Under the pieces are notes generated by a model. It was not told the origin of the DNA, did not search any database, and saw only the letters and a program-made list of their open reading frames with translations. A stretch of DNA of 64,000 bases from Haliclystus octoradiatus (taxonomy: Eukaryota; Cnidaria; Staurozoa; Stauromedusae; Haliclystidae): positions 17,166,814 to 17,230,813 of the forward strand of contig OU744450.1 of the NCBI GenBank assembly GCA_916610825.1, written 5' to 3'. This document shows, in pieces, positions 23,701 to 35,200 of this stretch. Both the position numbers and the translations under genes were made by a program. Positions within the stretch are counted from its first letter, which is position 1. The number at the start of each line of letters is the position of its first letter.

Positions 23701-24631
23701 AAGGGTCTCCGTTTACAAATAAATGTACATAAGCACGCTCACCTGGCTGAGCGGAAGTTAATGCAAAAGAAATTTCCGACTCATTCGATGATGAGGTGTT
23801 ATCCTCATTGTCAAGAGCAGCGCTTTTATCAGAGCGATGTGATTTACGCCTGACAGATACTTTATGCTGTGATGGCGTCCTTGTCTTGTTAACACTGTCA
23901 TTCGCATATTTACTACGCTGACAAACGCTGTGAAAATGATTACGAAGTCCACATGATGAACATGATTTCCCATATGCAGGACAGCGTCCAACAGCGTGCG
24001 ATCGTCCACAATATTTGCATGAATCGATAATCTTTGTATTATTTGCAGTTGTAGCGGCGATAATCTCTGTTTTAACAGCATCTGATCTATTAACAGTTTC
24101 ATAACTTGAGACTAATTTTGTACATTCGTCAATAGTTAAAGAGTCAAAATCCTGTTGCAATAATAATCGTTTTGCGTCTTCGTTTCGGACACCACGAACC
24201 AACAAATCCCGCATTAACATATCTCCGGTTAGGGTGCGGTCAGTGTAACCAGTCTCATCATATAAATTTCTCAATTGTTGTAAGTATTCATGTATTGGCT
24301 CGTCTTCACTTTGACGACAATCAAATAACTTACAACGGTAATCCAAATGTCGTCTCTGTGGTTTCAGGATCTTAGTTATTCCTTTGAGGACATTAGTGAC
24401 AGTTTCCGTGTTGTCGGCCAAATTAAACGTACAGTTTTTCTTGGTAAATTGCCGGAACTCTTCGCCTGCAATGTTGTAGAGAATAGCAAGCTTCTTTGCT
24501 TCTGATTGCAGTGCTAAGTCGGTGGCAGTCATATAGGTTTGGAAACCGAATTTCCACTTCGTAAATCGGTCATATGCATCACGTTGACCAGGATTGAATT
24601 CAGGCGGAAGACGCCCACGAAAAGTTGCCAT
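20798..24631 (-). CDS. Gypsy A Gag-Pol polyprotein, 1277 aa, intact
   Basis: The retrotransposon polyprotein packages, copies and integrates the element. Domains in order: Gag capsid (about 1-190), two zinc knuckles (C205-C217 with CX2CX3HX4C spacing, C224-C237 with CX2CX4HX4C), aspartic protease with D316-P-G-S, RT with LPFGVSSAPELFQR and palm YIDD at 583-586, RNase H with D731, E770, D797 and D844, integrase HHCC finger (His957/960, Cys989/992) and DDE core D1019, D1072, E1108. The tail is basic. Length and order fit a single-ORF Ty3/gypsy. The protease triplet DPGS is unusual, since DTGA/DSGA is the norm. Start chosen as the first ATG 67 bp inside the 5' LTR. Confidence 0.95.
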   Translation of the reverse strand: MATFRGRLPPEFNPGQRDAYDRFTKWKFGFQTYMTATDLALQSEAKKLAILYNIAGEEFRQFTKKNCTFNLADNTETVTNVLKGITKILKPQRRHLDYRCKLFDCRQSEDEPIHEYLQQLRNLYDETGYTDRTLTGDMLMRDLLVRGVRNEDAKRLLLQQDFDSLTIDECTKLVSSYETVNRSDAVKTEIIAATTANNTKIIDSCKYCGRSHAVGRCPAYGKSCSSCGLRNHFHSVCQRSKYANDSVNKTRTPSQHKVSVRRKSHRSDKSAALDNEDNTSSSNESEISFALTSAQPGERAYVHLFVNGDPLKFLIDPGSTATMLPVEYLKKGQEFKMLTDTFVKPWNSKKIPIIAEGKIKVSASSSDKAILIKAKCIKKLKCPLLSYSDYLLLGGQPLQLPEAYDVSVSAVDETLGNIGVATINVKSNVTPIVQGARKLAFRLHKPVEKEIEKMVNADILERVTGPSKWLSPIVVAWRKNGNVRLCGDFRRLNEAVQRERYAIPNADSFFAKMSGSKYFSCLDLESGFHQIKLDADSSELTTISTHIGNYKFKRLPFGVSSAPELFQRVMSDHLVDLPGCLVYIDDIIIFGKDRTEHDARLNAVLRRLKSIGAKLNKKKCKFAQEQLLYLGHTISAAGLAPDLTKITEALALQPPKSVTEARRLLGMLNYLQKFLPSLSNNLKAIRDILKGSYDQSAIDNCWDKMKDDLRCAATTSFAFYDCNATTAVLSDASPHGLGAVLMQLHNNEWKPVLCASRSLTSTEQKYSQMERELLSIVFGATRFRQFILGGPVQFWTDHKPLESIWKKPFDDVAPRLQRMLMRLASFGGTICYKPAREQMNTLADTLSRSPIADDTTELSTKDYSEIASVVLDDATQFLTPEFVSIKEVSRETAASNALSLVINCLETSNWSNLPENLDCYFKERYSLSVSSQPRLLLRGSQIVIPSTLRERVIYSAHDSHVGLKSTLSNLSSVWWPGLTKEVKTIIEHCEQCKEFDERWPNTELKPSDVLPPWHTLAMDIFHVDGKPYLSIVDYGSRYPEVFSIKREKTPDILDALESVFCSHGPCLEIMSDNGSQFTSKKFKSFLSSWGVTIRHSAPRYPRSNGMVERFHRTFKRRWSRCDDLSNNQRLRHVLFIMRTSHHRMIGTSPLHALTGRRPITAIPALFSSKAVNVDSQLKAKLAMKKYHDSGNNISNVPIPNDGERVLFRHGNNNVRGIAVSSSEDRTTISTDSGQQLVRARSHVRPTSRFNNNDNVHTRSGRVSKPPVRFDPSDPSTH

Positions 24632-24686
24632 AACGTAAAAATATGGTTGATTATATATGCATGAAAAAAAAAATATATAAATCTAT

Positions 24687-24697
24687 CCACTGTGCCA
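24687..24697 (-). other. Gypsy A primer binding site
   Basis: TGGCACAGTGG lies one base after the 5' LTR end on the minus strand. The leading TGG pairs with tRNA 3' CCA; the particular tRNA was not identified. Confidence 0.6.
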
Positions 24698-24698
24698 A

Positions 24699-24857
24699 TG
24701 TAGAGTCGGATAAATACATAAAGAATACAACGTTAGTAATATAACAACATCAAGTATAATTCAGATCCACTTCAAAACTCTTCTGTCTCACATCTCTTGA
24801 TCCACTTACTTATACATTCTATCACGAGGCTGGCCTCTAACTCATGCTAAACCAACA
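24699..24857 (-). repeat. Gypsy A 5' LTR
   Basis: This 159-bp LTR is identical to the 3' copy, which implies little time since insertion. Confidence 0.95.
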
Positions 24858-24861
24858 TAAT

Positions 24862-25098
24862 AACGTCGATTTGTAAAATAATTTTGAGATAATATTTGTA
24901 TTTCTATATTATATGAACTATATGAAGCCACACTCTCGCCGTATTGTAACTTGCCATCAAAACTCGATCGGGACCAGATGATCGACGACATTTTGATGTT
25001 AAGGTTAGGGTAGAAGGTTAAGTGGCCAACTGAAAGCATTTTGAAGTAAAATCATAAATTGATCCTATTGCAATGCAAAAGCGAGATCATATCGTTCT
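24862..25098. other. Intergenic sequence between gypsy A and the G-rich element
   Basis: A minus-strand ORF (25039-24842) extends into the LTR, has no recognisable homology and is not called. Nothing else seen. Confidence 0.45.
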
Positions 25099-25106
25099 GC
25101 CTTGAC

Positions 25107-25500
25107 CCGGGGGGGGGGGGGTAACTCCAAGTGCCGCATTGATGGGGGGTGCCACGTTGGAAAAATGTGGAGTAGCCCTACCCGAAAAGTCCAAAAAATC
25201 TTTTCAAAACTACCAAAATTGTTTTAAAAACTTGAAAATGTTACCCAAAAGGTCCAAGGGTAGTTCCATATAGGATCTATGCGGAGATGTTCCATTTTTA
25301 TGGGTAAAAATTCAAATCCGGTTTTCAGTTTTCAGCCTTCCAAATTCATTTTTTCCCAAATTCTCTAGAAAATCGAAATGGGACCCAAAACGTTTAATAT
25401 TTTGAAGTTTCCTATCCAAAAAGTATATTTCTCAGCTAGAATATGGACCCGAAAAAATGGCACGTCCCCGTATGGCAGCAATATGGGAGTTACCCCCCGG
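25107..25500. mobile_element. 394-bp MITE with G-rich terminal repeats
   Basis: The left end is ccgggggggg...gtaactcc and the right end is ggagttaccccccgg, inverted. The perfect 8-bp duplication GCCTTGAC (25099-25106 and 25501-25508) is of hAT type. It lies between THOC3/gypsy A and HMCES. Confidence 0.92.
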
Positions 25501-25508
25501 GCCTTGAC

Positions 25509-26181
25509 TAAGATGGAATGAGTACTTCTCCTAATAAAGAGTCTAAATATTGCTGAACAAATAGTATTGTATTGCCCTTATATTTTCACACCCATACTGA
25601 GTTTTGTAATCATTATATGGACACTTTGACTAGAAGATTGTTATTGGAAATAGTCTAGAATTAATTAACATGATTATATATTCTGAAAACGGAAGCTAAT
25701 CAATTTTTTGATGCGGCGTTGATGGGGCTGGTGGTGTGTGGTAGAGTAGAGTTTATAGCATAGAGGAACTTCTGGGAAATGCCCCCCTTAAGTCAAACGT
25801 ATCAAACAACTGTCAACGAAGCTACATCAAGTTTTTGGAGCACTTGTCAAAAATTATCACGTGTTGTATTCCCTCTGAGCAATCATTTGCAATCATGAGG
25901 GTCGTACCATTCAAATTTTTTTACCCTGTAACCCTACTTCCAGGTTCTACTTGCCAAAAAACATGTTCATGTTATAATTGGCCCCAGCTTGTTCCTGGAC
26001 TGGGAGTCTCTCATTGACATTACATTGCAATGATTGCATCCATGGTTACATCGCTTCTGATCTCTTCATTATGGTTTAGCAAAGCCACCTCGAATCTGCA
26101 TAAAGTCATTTTTGTAGGTAGATTATTCTGATTCTACTTATCGAAAGAAGACACTCACATTCATCTGCAGCGGTTCACGAT
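25509..26181. other. HMCES upstream region
   Basis: Contains the presumed promoter and 5' UTR of HMCES. No other gene, repeat or classical core promoter element was recognised. The last bases before the start codon are cggttcacgat. Confidence 0.45.
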
Positions 26182-26201
26182 ATGTGTGGAAGGACAGCAT
26201 G
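26182..26201 (+). CDS. HMCES: HMCES exon 1 (20 nt, carries catalytic Cys2)
   Basis: The exon reads ATG TGT GGA AGG ACA GCA TG, then donor gtaggt. Joined in phase to exon 2 it gives MCGRTAC followed by TLDPDQL, the exact SRAP N-terminus. It is too short for ORF-based detection. Cys2 becomes the N-terminal nucleophile after Met removal in this family. Confidence 0.9.
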
Positions 26202-29200
26202 GTAGGTTTCGTTTAAATTTGGATTTGTTCATGTTTTTGGGCATTTTGATTTTGTCTTCAAACTGTATCCAAAAGTGGAGACTGTATTTGTAACAATTTG
26301 AATTTAATTTAATCAGAGCAGTGAAATGCGGTTAGATTTTGGGTCGGTGTGACTCACGAAGGAGACAGAAAAACAGTTTAGCCTAACGCTTCTTCTTTAT
26401 GTCAGTAAACTTTATTCGTTTAGGTCCTCGCAGGCTGTAGCGGCAGGTCTTAAACGCGGAATACGGAAAACGCGGAGAGATTTACGGAAGAGTTAAAATA
26501 GAGGCTTTCGTTGTATTTTTGAGAATCAGAATGAGACCACGGGTTTATGCCGCCTTTTATTTAAGGCTACCCTTGTTGGTCCGTACTGACAAATAACAAA
26601 TGGTTTTTATTATTTGTCAGTACGGCCAAGTAACGAAAAATTTATGTCATTGGCCCGTAATCTGGGGACGAATACCGACTAAATCTCCATTATTCGTACG
26701 TTCGTACCAATAATGAAAAAAATATGTTATTTGTCTGTACGTACCAACAATTAAATAATAAATTATTTGTCCGTTGTATAACTTTGAAAATAAATTGCAG
26801 ATATCACTTTTAATGGCTTATGTAAGTTGTAACTTAGGCTTATGTAAATTATATCTCTGAGTTGCTTACGGTCGGTAGCAACAGTTTTCATACAGAAAAA
26901 ACAATACAAAATATTGTGAGTATGAAGCATATTCTTCCTTTCAAATTAATGACGTTCAAATATCAACCTTCCACAATGAGAAACAACGAAAATATGCTTG
27001 GCGTAAAAGTTGCGCCAATTCTTGAGGAGCGAAGCCTGGTAACGACTCCCTAATGCATGCTATGTCCATATGTAACTATGTCATACTATGACCTTTTCGG
27101 CACACCTTATTCCTGTAGCTTTCAATGTTCAATATTGCTGTAGAAAAAAACTTTTTAGAAAGATTGTGCCAACTTTCTGTTACGCGGATTGGACTTCCAT
27201 GCATCTGATATATGTGGACGTGCCATTTTCAAGGGGTGTCTTTCTCCAAACTCTTGTTGAATTTTAACGTGTCAATTTAGAGATTTCAAAATTTTTCCTT
27301 TGTTTTGCTCGTTAAAACATGAAATTTTAGGGTGAGACAATAATGAAATTTACCGATGTTTGATGCCAATTAGTTGGCCGCCGTTAGTAGCATTTCTATT
27401 TAATAGGCTACTAATAGAAAGTTATTTTGAGAAGTAATTACAATTATTGAAGTGATCGAATTGTAAAAATGTGAGGTGTGCGGAATATATATAAAAGATT
27501 CAATAAAAATGTAACAAACATACCGGTAATACATAATTGTGAAAATAAATTTGTAAGAATATAATTAGTTATTGTTTGCTACCACAACTTATTTAGTCTT
27601 CTGTAGGCTCTTAGGCCTAGAGTTTGGGAGTTGTACTAGAGCTTCAAAGAGCTTCAAGTCTAACAAGCTTAAGGTGCATTCCATTGTTTTGTACAAGCAA
27701 AATACCGTAATTTTTTTGTTTCAAATTAGTAACTGACTTTATTAAACTGATAAATATATTCGCTAACACACACCTTATAGCTTTCTTTTATATCACGGTT
27801 GCATAAATTGATAAATTAATTTTATGAAAAATAATGATTTTGATATTGTCATGTACGAATGCGGATGATCGCCATTTTCAATTGAGAATACAAAATCTTC
27901 GTTTCGTGCGAATGAAGAATTTAAAATCACAAGCTACTACAATATCTTGAATTCTTGATAAATCCTCTTTGTATGTTTGTAGATATAAAATGATAAAACA
28001 TCGATAGGCCTATCTTTGCCAAATCATCATGAAAATTTCGTTCCGTACGAACAAGGCTTCTGCAACGTACGAACATCTCAGAAACTGTGACGTTTTGTAG
28101 ATTTGGCAGATTGATTTCCAGATTTAATTAATATTCACAACCCTTGCGGAAGCAATTTTTGAGTTTCAATTATTTCGCCTTTACAACAATCACCTTCCTG
28201 ACCACGTGGCTTGCAAAATGTACACAAACACCTCTCGATGAGTGAAATGTCTTTCTAAAGTCATGATCTGTACTCGAAATTAACACACAATGTATAGCTT
28301 TATCTCATTTTCCTTTTAAACTCATAAACAGTAATTCTAATATTAAAGTGTAAATACAAAACGTTGAAAAACTATTGAGCAGATGTTTCTTACTAAAATC
28401 TTCAACCTGTCAGTATGTGATTAATAACTGCGCATGCGCTAGAATAACAATAACAAATAGTTAAAACTGGCAATTCAACGAAGGAAAAGCGGGTGAATTA
28501 ATATTTTGTAGGAGGCAACACAAAACGAACTCTCATTCAAAAAACCCCTCTGTTTTGACTGTCTATCAATGGTCTATTGTATTATGCAACGTTTACTATT
28601 TACAAGTCATCGCTAATTCAGAATATGAAAAGGACAAAGCATGCCAAATGCTAAATTTATCCTTTACAATTAATTAAAAAGGAAGATATGGAAATGTAGA
28701 ATTATGCAAAGAACCAAAGGGTTTTGATGATTCGACAAAGTATATTGTTTGTTATTTATATTTTTACTCCAATACAAAGCTTAGCTATAATGCCTTATTA
28801 AGCTTTTTTATACAATCTGGACTGATGGACGATACCATCTCAACTGAAAAAATTTCTGGGTCAAAGAGATCAAAGCCATTGTCTTGGATATCAAACAGGA
28901 TTAGTTTGTGTTTTGTTTGAGTATGAAAAATGTGCAAGACACTGTGCCTTTTTGCACATTACATCCGATTCATTTACGCAGCTATTTCCATTGGTATTTT
29001 GCGAACCCTCCTTCAATAAATTCCATGGTGACATGATCTCCTTGTTCTGTCACTCCATAATAGATTTTGTGATATTGAAATATATCCCCAAAGTCGTTCA
29101 TTTCCATCTGATGCTACGGCCTTGGCCAACTGAAGAGCAAAATTGCAGGCAGACAAATGCATTTGAATGGTGTGCTCTTCTGGGGTCATGGAAAGATCGT

Positions 29201-32200
29201 CGATTACCTACAATGCTTTAGGTAGGTAATGTTTGATCACCTACATACATTTTTCAAACCCGACCTTAATACATTTGCTTTTGTAAGCTTTTCTAAAGCC
29301 TCTTTCTCCGCATGGCTTGTTTTCCTTCCTCTATAAACTCTACCATAAACTCTGCCGTTAGTATTACTTTTTCCCATACAGGGATGGTCAGATCAAAATT
29401 CTAGATTTTGATAATGGTGCTACATGACATTGCTTCAGGACTGACTGGTTTTAGCTTAGCCAATCTAAACATCTAGTACAGTGACATACTGACTGGGTAC
29501 TTTCTGGCCGTTTCATTGACTTTAGATTTTGTTTTGCAAGGTGAACGTTGCCGCTTTGGAGGTGGGGGGTGAAAGGGACTGGAAGAGATATATGAAATTT
29601 AAGCAAGATGATCAAATTCTGGTAATGTATTGGTCATCAACATCACTTATAATGTAATCAAATTTCAGAACAAACATGACCTGGAAGACTTTCAGGTCTG
29701 GCACTTGGTCAATGCTGGAGCAAGAAGGCCCTCTCTCACTTGCCATCACATCATATTTGTACTGCCTCCCAATCTGAGGGCAGACGTAGTCCTCACATGC
29801 TTTAATTATTTCAGCAAGTTAACCTCCTGGTCACCACAGCTGAAATCTACAAACTCTTTAGGGCCAACACAACTGTACTTATGTGCTTTTCCTGAAACCT
29901 CTTTAGATAGCCTTTGTACAGTTATAATGCCACCAGTAAATTTTTGGCATTAGATTGTCAAGCACACATCTATTTTGTTGGAATGTGGCACCACGCTGTA
30001 GCCGCAAAGAGCGAAGACAAAAAATAAATAACACTGCTACTCCAGTAAAGCAAACTTCAAGATAATATAATAAACTGTAAGACAAAATATACATTATACT
30101 AAACACATCCATACTTCGGATACCACACCTTAAAACTCCAGCAGTTATAAAACTGGACAAGAAGGATAACTATAAAAGCTTCCAATCAAAAACTATTAAT
30201 AATAAACCAAGTAATATTAAACTACACGTATACTTCAAAAGGTGTAAATCATCAGCATGAATCTCAACACTCCCATTCACGCTAATTATTAAACATTGTC
30301 ATAACAGAGTCCCATCTTACTTCTAAGATATTGAAATTGAAACTTAGGCAAAGGCTAGTAAATATATCAGCTATCATTTCATTAGTTGGACAATATACTG
30401 AATCAATTTTCTTATTCATAACAGCTTCCTTGATAAAATGACATCTAACATCTATATGCTTTGACCATGAATGGTGCACAGGGTTCTTTGATAAAGCAAT
30501 TGCAGCTTGGTTATCCTCGTTCACGAGCACAGGGGTAATATCCATTCCAATGTCAGAAAACAACTGAATAAGGAAGACCGCTTCTTTTGAAGCTTCGCAT
30601 AGAGACAAATACTCTGCTTCAGCGGTAGACAAGCATACCGATTTCTGAATCCCGCTATACCAGCAAATGGCTCCATTTGATAATGTAAATATATAACCAG
30701 ATGTAGAGTGACGATCATCTGAATCTCTTGCATAATCTGCATCAGAATAACCATATAAATGACTCCCACTATTTTCATATGTTAACCGAATTAATTCAGT
30801 TGCATTCAAATAGCGTAAAATTCTTTTAGCTGCATATAAATGAGCTTGACAGGGTTGGAGCAGTATCGACTGACCATTCCAACCGTGAATTGAATGTCAG
30901 GTCTAGTTGCTATTGCAGCATAAATCAGACTTCCTACCAAAGATTGATAAAGAGTTTTATCCACTGTCTTTGATACACCATCATCCCTCATCAAAGTAAC
31001 TCTTAGGATTAACTCCTAAAAGATGATGAATGCTACCCAAGTCTGACATCTTGAAACGTTCACATAAGTTTTTCTTCAGATTCATCATTTCACCAACAGT
31101 ATTTGTAAGTAATACTAAATTGTCAACATAGATGGCAATAATAATAAATGGCTCTTTCATAACGAATACACAATGGTCAGCTTGACATTGTACAAATCCT
31201 AATTGTTTTAAAAAATCACATAATAAAGTGTTCCAGCATCTAGGTGATTGCTTGAGACCATATAATGATCTCTTTAAGTGACACACTAAATGCTCTTGTC
31301 CTTTCTCAATATACCCGGGTTTGCTCCATATATATATCCTCTTCCAAATGTCCATTTAGAAAGGCAGTAATCACATCCATTTGATGTATAATCATATTTT
31401 CCTGTACGCCCAATGAAAATAATGTTCTTAAAGTGTTGAAGTGTATAACATGAGCAAATGTGTTGTGATAATCAACACCGTCTACTTGTGAATATCCTTT
31501 TGCTACAAATGTTGCCTTAAACCTCTCAACTTTCCCGTCTTTCTCTTTGATTATAAAAACCCAGCGACAATCAATTGCTGTTCTGTCCTATGGTAATTCT
31601 ACCCTATGGTAACGCTTGAAATTCATTAGCAGCTGGGGTGTTCCATTCTTCAGCTTGCTCAGATTTTCAAGCTTCTTCAATTGACTTTGGCTCTGTAATT
31701 GATGATGTAAAAAACAAGCAGTGAAATGAATTATGAGATTCTACGTCTTCACTTACATTTACACCATAATCTGTAACCCATTCTCCTAGCCTATCTGGAG
31801 AATTCCTGATCCTTGCTGATCGTCGAATCGTTGGATGATCATCTTCATCTACATTGGTTGTTGCTTCCTCTTCTATTTGCCCAATTGAATTAGTATTATC
31901 TTGTGTTGCATCATCAAAACCGACTTCATCTTGACTTTCTCCAAAGTCATTTTCATTAAAGATCACATCTCGACGAATCACTAACTTTTTGGTTCGCTCA
32001 TTCCAAAGGTAATACCCATGAATTCCACTAGCATAACCAAGGAAACGCATTTTCTCTGATTTATTGTGCAACTTTTTTCTTTCCACCTTGGGCTTCAATG
32101 CATATGCTGTGCATCCAAATACTCTCATCATTTTCAAGTTCGGTTTCTTCTTATACCATCTTTCATATGGTGTACTATCTAAAAGTGAGACCGGCATTCT

Positions 32201-35200
32201 GTTTCTAATAAGAACCGCGGTTTGCAAGGCTTCTGCCCAGAATGATGTTGATAACCCAGCATGTACAAGTTGAGTCAATGCTATCTCTTGTAGAGTACAA
32301 TTCATCCTTTCTGCTACACCATTTTTCTGTGGCGAGTATGCAGGTGTTGGTTCCTACTTTATGCCTTTCAGCTTTAAAAAGTTTTGGAAGTCTGCAGAAA
32401 TGTATTCACCGCCTCTATCACTCCTTACTGCTTTGATATTTCTTCCGCATTCATTTGTTACTTGAACTTCAAACTCTTTGAATTTTGATAAGGCTTCTGA
32501 TCTATCATTTAAAAAATAAACCTTGCAACATCTGCTATAGTCATCAATAAATGTTATAAAATATTTGGCACCACCCATTGATGACACCGACATGGGACCA
32601 CAAATATCAGTATGTACAAGATCAAGAAGATTTTTTGCCTTGATTTCATTGTTTGATTTGAATGGCAAACGGTGCTGTTTCGCCATAACACATCCTTCAC
32701 AAAAATATAAACTCTCACCTGCAGGTAAGTCTACACCGATAACCATATCTTTATCTACCGCTTCTTTCAATCTATTGAAACACGCATGACCATGGTTTGA
32801 TGCCATAAATCTAACTTGGACGATAGAGAGTCCTGAATAAGTTTACAGGATTCATCAATTAAACATTCTAGTTGATATGTTTGTCCAACTTTATTACCTT
32901 TACCAATAAGACTACCACTAGAGTTTCTAATCTCACAATGATACTCTTCAAATTTAACTGTACACCCTTCAGCTGTAGCTACTGGGACAGAAAAAAATTG
33001 TGTGCCAATTGTGGTACATAAATTACCTCTATAACATAATGCAAATTAGAGTTCATTTTAATCTTTACTTTAGTTTTTCCAATGGCATTGCATTTACTTC
33101 CATTTCCTAATACTACTGGTTCAGCAATATTAAATTTTACATAGTCCTGCATTAAATTAAAATCGTTTGTCATGTGACGACTTGCACCACAATCTATTAA
33201 CCAATCTGAAGATGATTCTGATTTTGTATAATTTAAATTATGGACTGCTGCAAATACACCATTGTTACCATTTTTACTTTGAGTATAATTTGGAGTGTCA
33301 ATATTAGTATGATTAATAACTTGATTTGCTTGATGTTGTAAATTATCTTTATAAGGTCTTATTTTACAGTCCCTCCTAAAGTGTCCCATCTGACCACACC
33401 CATAATAAGATCCAGGCTTGTATTTAACATTGGTATTTCCTTTTTGAGTACCGGTATTACCAAAACGACCTGAAACATATAATACGGTATTGTCAACATT
33501 ATTACCAGCATTTATAATCCTTCTTTCTTCTGTTTTAAGTGCTTCTCTTAATTCAGCGATGGTGACGTCACCTTCTGCAATATAGGCTGTTCTGAACAGT
33601 GCATATTCAGATGTTAGACCTCTTAAAAGAATTGCAACTTGAAAGTCCTTATCGACAGGTGCCTTAAGAGCCGCCAAACGTTCAGTAATATCCTGTAGTT
33701 GCTTGAAATAATTGTCTACAGATGAGCCGGTTTCCATTCTTATGTCTAACAATCGTGTCTGTAAATCTAACTTATTAGACAATGAAGGGCGATCAAATGC
33801 TCCGACAAGTTCGTCCCACAACTGTTTCGGCTTCGTCAATTCTTGTCTAGCAATAATATGTAGTTGATTAATCGAAACCATTTGTAATAAAATAGATTTC
33901 ACCCTTGCAGCTTGTACAGTATATTTTGCACTTACATCAACATACCTTCTTTGTTCTTCCTCTGACGGGATCTGTAACAACGGCAACGGCGTCGGTTCCA
34001 TTTCATCCCCATTTATCAATGGCCATAATTCCTTCGCTTGGAAATATGCCTCCATTTGTAATCTCCATATCAGACAATTACAATCCGTCAACTTCTCGAT
34101 GTTTGGGAGTTTATCATCAGATGACGTAATAATAAATTGAATATAACACTTTCAATGAAAAAACAGGTAAACAATACTTTATTTCATCAACACGGAAGTA
34201 CACCAGAGTCAGTTAAACTTCGTTGTGTAGAAATAAACAAACAACTTCGATGGATGATACAGATATAAAATCACCAATCACTCAAGGTATTATATAACAT
34301 CAAATATCATATAACCATCACCACGTTAATTTCTTTACTTTGTGAATTTACAATCTTTCTTTTAACAACAGCTAATCAAATGCGTGATTTCACCTGGGCC
34401 CATAACCTGTTGAAATGTGGCACCACGCTGTAGCCGCAAAGAGCGAAGACAAAAAATAAATAACACAGTTACTCCAATAAAGCAAACTTCAAGATAATAT
34501 AATAAATTGTAAGACAAAATATATGTTATACTAAACACATCCATACTTCAGATACCACACCTGAAAACTCCAGCAATCATAAAACTGAACAAGAAGGATA
34601 ACTATAAAAGCTTTCAATCAAAAGCTATTAATAATAAACCAAGTAATATTAAACTACATGTATACTTCAAAAGATGTAAATCATCAGCATGAATCTCAAC
34701 ATATTTTGGCATTTTGCCTTCACTTTATTTTGCAAATGTTTCCGTGCATCAGCCATGTTGCTTGAAGTGGTAATCCATAGAAGTATTAGACTAGTACGTC
34801 TATGGGGTAATCTGATCTGATCATGGGCGTGACTGGGCGCGTGCATCAAATATGGCAGTGGCAGCTGTCAGCCGATCAATATTTTTTAAATTTAAATACT
34901 GAAAATATATAAAATTAAAAAAATGGAATAAAGTTGTTTTTGAGAAAAATAAGATAGTTATTTATTGTTTTTTAAAAAAATATTAAATAAATAAATAAAT
35001 AAATAAAAAGAATTAAATATATAAAAATTGAAAAAGAACTTCCTTTTTTTAAGTAAAATTTTTTTTAAAAAAATATTAAAATGAAGGACGAATGAAAAAG
35101 AAAATGGATAGAAACATTTTATTAATGAAATGTAAATGAAATAAGAAATACTTCTGAAATAATTTAATTTTTTACTGTGGCAGCTCTCGGCCACCATACT

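Larger units (their letters stand above)
20499..24857 (-). mobile_element. Gypsy A: full-length, apparently young Ty3/gypsy element
   Basis: Two 159-bp LTRs, identical by eye, enclose one intact Gag-Pol ORF. The 4-bp duplication taat flanks the element (20495-20498 and 24858-24861). On the minus strand the LTR runs TGTTGGTTTAGC...GACTCTACA. The primer site follows one base later (TGGCACAGTGG, 24687-24697) and a purine tract (GAAGAAGAAGCGAG) precedes the 3' LTR. The insertion lies 408 bp downstream of the THOC3 stop and antisense to it. Confidence 0.95.
29976..34701 (-). mobile_element. Ty1/copia element, full-length, inactive
   Basis: LTRs of 294 bp (29976-30269 and 34408-34701) differ at about 16 positions. 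The 5-bp duplication tattt flanks the element (29971-29975 and 34702-34706). Order on the minus strand: Gag-protease, integrase, RT, RNase H, as in Ty1/copia. Frames are broken by at least a frameshift near 32979, an in-frame TAG near 32352 and more in RT. The primer site matches the middle of initiator tRNA-Met. It lies in HMCES intron 1, antisense. Confidence 0.95.

Noticed and set aside
24842..25039. 65-codon minus ORF next to gypsy A
   Set aside because: Begins and ends arbitrarily, overlaps the LTR border, and is not similar to any family I know.
28913..29221. 102-codon plus ORF
   Set aside because: The protein-like signal is on the opposite strand (decayed); the plus frame is its shadow.
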